Part shown: piece by piece, positions 63,201 through 64,000 of the stretch
Layout of the letters: every line of letters begins with the position of its first letter
Position numbering within the stretch: the first letter of the stretch is position 1
NCBI GenBank assembly: GCA_028279515.1
Contig: JANQNQ010000008.1
Coordinates: 656,229-720,228, forward strand
Source: Flavobacteriaceae bacterium
GTDB lineage: Bacteria > Bacteroidota > Bacteroidia > Flavobacteriales > Flavobacteriaceae
DNA: 64,000 bases
Direction: 5' to 3'
The notes under the pieces: model-generated
Told to the model about the DNA's origin: nothing
Database searches by the model: none
Seen by the model: only the letters and a program-made list of their open reading frames with translations
Translations under genes and position numbers: made by a program

Positions 63201-64000
63201 GTTCGACCTATGCATATGATAGAAACGGAAACCTTGAGAAATTGTCTCGCTCTGTATTCAAAGATGGAGGTGTTCCAACCGATATGGATTCCTTCCAATA
63301 CAACTATAAAAATGGCAACAACCAGTTGGCCATTGTAGGCGATGCCATTGATGCAGCACAATACGATGTAGACATCGATGACCAATTGGCGGCAGTCTAT
63401 GCCATAACAGGAGTCCCTTACGATGCTAATAATGACGATTCACATAACTATGTGTATGATGCCATTGGTCAATTAGTAGAGGACCGTACCGAAGGATTAA
63501 GGATCGAATGGCGTGTAGACGGAAAAGTCAAGTCGGTAACCAAGAATACTGGAGAGGTCATTACTTTCGAGTATAACGGTTTAGGAAACCGCATTACCAA
63601 AGAAGTAAAGAATCCAGATGATACCATCACAGCAACGGCTTATGTCCTTGATGCACAAGGAAATGTATTGGGGGTATACAACGAAGAAACGACAGCAACA
63701 AATACACAGCTGAAGCTTAAAGAACACCATGTCTTTGGTAGCAGTCGCTTGGGAGTACAAGAAGACCAAGGGATTGTGGTAGCCGACAATTTAACTCCTG
63801 TTGATTTGACGCTTACGACCATTGACTTTGACCGCGAGGTTGGCGATAAGCGTTTTGAGTTGAGCAACCATTTAGGCAACATATTGATCGTAGTCAATGA
63901 CAAGAAATTGCCTATTTTAGCCAAAGGTGATTACACCAATCCAAACGGCTTTAATGCAGACGTTCTTACCTATAATGATTACTATCCCTTTGGGATGCTA
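54272..64000 (+). CDS. Giant Rhs/YD-repeat protein (partial, C-terminal end outside window)
   Basis: The reading frame is open from the ATG at 54272 to the window edge (3243 codons). A signal peptide is present (RLWIVACLTLFFGILNGYAQ). An early block (YFDGTLRNRQTVTRINSDE, GEVIYDVQGRPAIEILP) is typical of Bacteroidota Rhs proteins. A very long beta-rich middle region contains Cys pairs and a jelly-roll domain (about 1600-1800). YD repeats start near codon 2360 (FAYDELGRIVAS, YTRYDELGRIYE, YAYDADNRITTVE, YTYDQLNRIKAM, YAYDRNGNLEKL, YVYDAIGQLVED). The last visible part (FELSNHLGNILIVVNDKKL, YYPFGML) is the start of the Rhs-associated core. The variable C-terminal effector lies outside the window. 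Confidence 0.88.
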   Translation, partial: MNNRPAFRLRLWIVACLTLFFGILNGYAQEQEHLSVPLIGSNIIVDQSLGIVDPDIGSSANYSDVDNLRYAFVRLNVLNHVAPYFKYDYRVVLNVYPVDENGNNLPSYQKNLSVSYDPYGNSANFVDLAFHELPGAYGVSFRVVDFYTENEDSVGPPSGAFSPDNVQLQVGFRTERYYQFNTNTILNPSHGTTPLEATISWQGIGGVDKSIVYYELEWTWVDDYDTADTNIRFTSRDFELNNTRIETTNQEYTIPLVYDRGYLIYRVRAVGRSQEDLSKNLYGNWSTGNSNEEYVADWDDKIWITEAHEGKKNWQFQASYAEEGKRKEVVSYFDGTLRNRQTVTRINSDENAIVGEVIYDVQGRPAIEILPVPTNENELRYYPFFNQNLGGKIYSDYDFDWESTNDPTCVTTASEMSTIRGASNYYSPLTSPTGTYQDYVPDAKKYPFSQIEYTNDNTGRIRAKGGVGPDHQLGSQHEMKYFYSIPAQEELNRLFGYRVGNASHYKKNVVVDPNGQVSISYIDPQGRTIATALAADNPLSLVGLEDEDDETLHLRTEIDLLNKLNIHDPDTDLDNNIAYATGNYSTTIDGLKYESQRVFTQDGTNYRFFYDVKGSSAFIDPCASEIAGYPFVYNLQLNLTDECGNPALDGQVPIERTIGAYTLGSDGLVQLQDPATPLYDSAEFQGILPIGSYNILKDLQIDDETLEFYAEDYIRRLQANDPSCLLSLEDLSPQASTEGCFSTCAECVDAFMGIHTTEEAAAAAYAQERLDEWDTSGLSEIEINLLRERFIREWYLFIEACNAPCNPDGIIIGGNGAGSGSADSISCSSKKNLMMDDMKPTGQYGISYTVLDENGEPVPVVNEELNIYNTANLLYNTQQSGGGVLSYKKPYHYEFDAASTFGDGHYYNANGDIATVSVFDNGDGTYTPAIESGAPINEDPENPGFYLVEPQFLESLDDFTETYWQNSWAESLLVYHPEYCYLEYAMEICAHTVEDTNVNFDFDGDGTPETQVTWNSDGYDAFLNGIGFDDAMAYLGLSSLTTISDRDPYFNGTFGTIDNLQLRKDIINMALLSDYQGSGVTLIQFALMTVNCNSLDEQCDIVPLGSPLIAAINGLDQPQKEQLWETYKGNYRSLKQMIQYVFMNRHTRDAGCYNGCIGDENPQEDLAELLRDYRNTHTDFNNVINTPQPGDNFCASEQAPLYIDKEKRFPAADFLYDSEQSDEDIIQDLEDMTDYDYYAATGQCPMARDLEIYLDGLVKLTTGGNPVDITGNIGVYHGQYLTRDLFIDFGVPENQVPFDGDLLLNGNIASGDPLQLAIEMTPPAGVDTPVPVVLNIPAAAGMSWSDYGTTFYISEMDNVYYTSYDANTELFVFDVVARFIDIVSTDFTEVILSGTTRARIGECVGGSQTDGTGPGEILDDTGANGCDRRERYENAMIDLLDHLVNNGQINATSYNLDSDTVYTTGFLPEFFEIQGATGITWSYDSLDNKYTFNAGDGLAIYFGNPAVNLGALPIQEITSIDVSGIPQFEGVSRYYEFDLYYKETTTGNIVEVEGGRMYDNKLPLIFSCCEVSEDHDCPNLLGDNGSFEWANTNAILNNCNYDIPNAGMTLPTNWTHTEGSVGTTSFEVRLPSSDYAGSSINETSCFNASIYSGVDNIPGAGFFPDNVLPSPDGGQFMGAYQWSDHGTDRLKIRLDNLVVGTNYTVSFYQTYLGFSDYAIQNANVQESPAKWIVKWGQGFTDPAVQQQSQGTYLNPSDTQWELVEFTFNASQETEYLMFEGKKLNLGTPRSYLGLDGIKVVGSSCDSGLLKSQASVYNNSGRHGTPTPGSEVKTSKNEKSLLVNGNDQYQVTFHLRKLISRGSPNNKLYAKEISFATERPFDLNELIDFNLNINIPENAYQDNTPFGFVSLDITDASTLINAEINGTVVDKNGLDIGYTTIENTNADHCPQENYLSQTAFLPSEYDISNLLYSIDVLSDALPAVNRQFTFEEGTGAPTSQDGQITIADPDGWLVDGGVTYHTLRGGIDIIGCNTTNPNWNDNHPMVYESGVNIALQMDFRLVSDIFEVTAPDGETFKFGNLVELTFEDPSNTDVLYSLLIAVEDYQEPAPIRECDDCVAEQPAPVSCTEMFGVFNTTIERVHEDTNGNGIVDDGEFAYPLPSNFDKTYFCNMNYDLITESYDFYLETLGITSITHAQFITIGEFGATPFNYGYSGMNEVILAYANHVTNNAPDETDSWTLFASNYLNDHPEICPPAPVNPIIIFDGQGDNPCTTFELDVNEAYNQDDYDNYIETIKEQFKQAYLAAGIAGLNEHFNLEYDDKEYQYTLYYYDQAGNLTQTVAPEGVLRFDGSQNEAIDTFREQQRVTQSETEDLNLVPGHTFRTQYKYNSLNQLVWQETPDGGITRFAYDELGRIVASQNAKQASVAPAGPFDNPNDVTLISPWSSKNITGPVQVHDGGAWIMQYNRTNGWGYGSALQQIPNGGYVQRTIVKSAVESITALGLSHPEGGQGVDQINYVMVLETNSTFNIMANGITLGGPYIYQENDVLKIERLNGVINFYQNGNLLQNVPDTVPDVPLVLDFAIFTAGAQINKIEYATYGQTPPTQANYHLYSYTRYDELGRIYEAGEFTAEKKYKINDHGRLYNDLTGEEVVITDQYPLDLVNIATSVDFATRREVTRTFYDAPVTLPSLTQPAPTSESLFVEGYELYNSRNRVTGVLYFDKLYYNDNTTEFDNAIFYNYDVHGNVKELVNYYDRFAFAEAQQGHLKRAVYEYDLISGNVNKVTFQPGMIDQFIHRYAYDADNRITTVETSKDGRIWEKESTYQYYEHGPLARMVLGDKQVQGVDYAYTLQGWLKVVNGEDLSDPNFDLGKDGNGLIGKDTYGYALNYYQNDYTPVVGDANFNALSITQSGSVDTNNDRNLYNGNIKAMTTSLKGLQEELLASQFNRYTYDQLNRIKAMQSDNVTVGNKYVTQDSYGSTYAYDRNGNLEKLSRSVFKDGGVPTDMDSFQYNYKNGNNQLAIVGDAIDAAQYDVDIDDQLAAVYAITGVPYDANNDDSHNYVYDAIGQLVEDRTEGLRIEWRVDGKVKSVTKNTGEVITFEYNGLGNRITKEVKNPDDTITATAYVLDAQGNVLGVYNEETTATNTQLKLKEHHVFGSSRLGVQEDQGIVVADNLTPVDLTLTTIDFDREVGDKRFELSNHLGNILIVVNDKKLPILAKGDYTNPNGFNADVLTYNDYYPFGML

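Overview
The window looks like a chromosomal stretch of a marine-type Bacteroidota, most likely a member of the Flavobacteriia. This rests on several things: a type IX secretion (T9SS) C-terminal domain, giant secreted proteins with leucine-rich repeats (LRRs), Rhs/YD proteins of the Bacteroidota type, TAnnTTTG-like -7 promoter boxes, moderately AT-rich DNA, and many lipoproteins. I see no rRNA, tRNA, transposase, integrase or CRISPR array.

Region 1 (1-22.4 kb, all minus strand) holds three consecutive pairs, each a membrane-bound regulator followed by a giant secreted LRR protein. In transcription order they are: TPR-TM-HTH regulator (20556-22403) with a thermolysin-type M4 protease-LRR protein (11860-20304); 7TM-DISM-HTH lipoprotein regulator (9630-11366) with an Ig-LRR protein (4312-9375); and 6TM-coiled coil-HTH regulator (2814-3899) with a metzincin-like protease-LRR protein (1-2446, cut by the window edge). 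The three regulators have different sensor halves but related C-terminal HTH domains. The LRR modules are homologous across the three effectors. Two effectors share a C-terminal domain and a 3' UTR layout of hairpin plus terminator.

Region 2 (22.7-36.7 kb, minus strand) is a molybdoenzyme and C1 island. It encodes an NAD-dependent molybdenum formate dehydrogenase (alpha plus a fused NuoE-NuoF-like beta), FdhD, formate-tetrahydrofolate ligase, and nearly the whole molybdenum cofactor pathway (moaA, fused moaC-moaB, moaE, a MoeB-rhodanese, moaD, mobA, moeA). A short ModE-like repressor and a TauE/SafE permease are also present. A ModE-like inverted repeat overlaps the predicted promoter just in front of moeA.

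Region 3 (36.8-43.1 kb, plus strand, divergent from moeA) is an atypical periplasmic nitrate reductase cluster: napD, napA, a NapB with four heme motifs instead of two, a tetraheme lipoprotein, a four-cluster Fe-S protein and an NrfD-type quinol dehydrogenase. NapC, NapG and NapH are absent. NapA and the formate dehydrogenase both use the cofactor made by the genes between them. Formate oxidation and nitrate reduction may therefore share one metal supply.

Region 4 (43.3-64 kb, plus strand) holds a small membrane protein, a lipoprotein, a T9SS-secreted protein, and a Rhs-type locus. The Rhs locus comprises a 2013-residue SpvB-like protein, a secreted sugar-binding-like module, a LolA-like protein, and a Rhs protein of more than 3243 residues that runs off the window just after the start of its core domain. 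Two genes here share a leader element with identical internal spacing.

Most spacers longer than 190 bases carry a mosaic family of low-complexity and hairpin repeats. Their orientation follows the transcription of the flanking genes.
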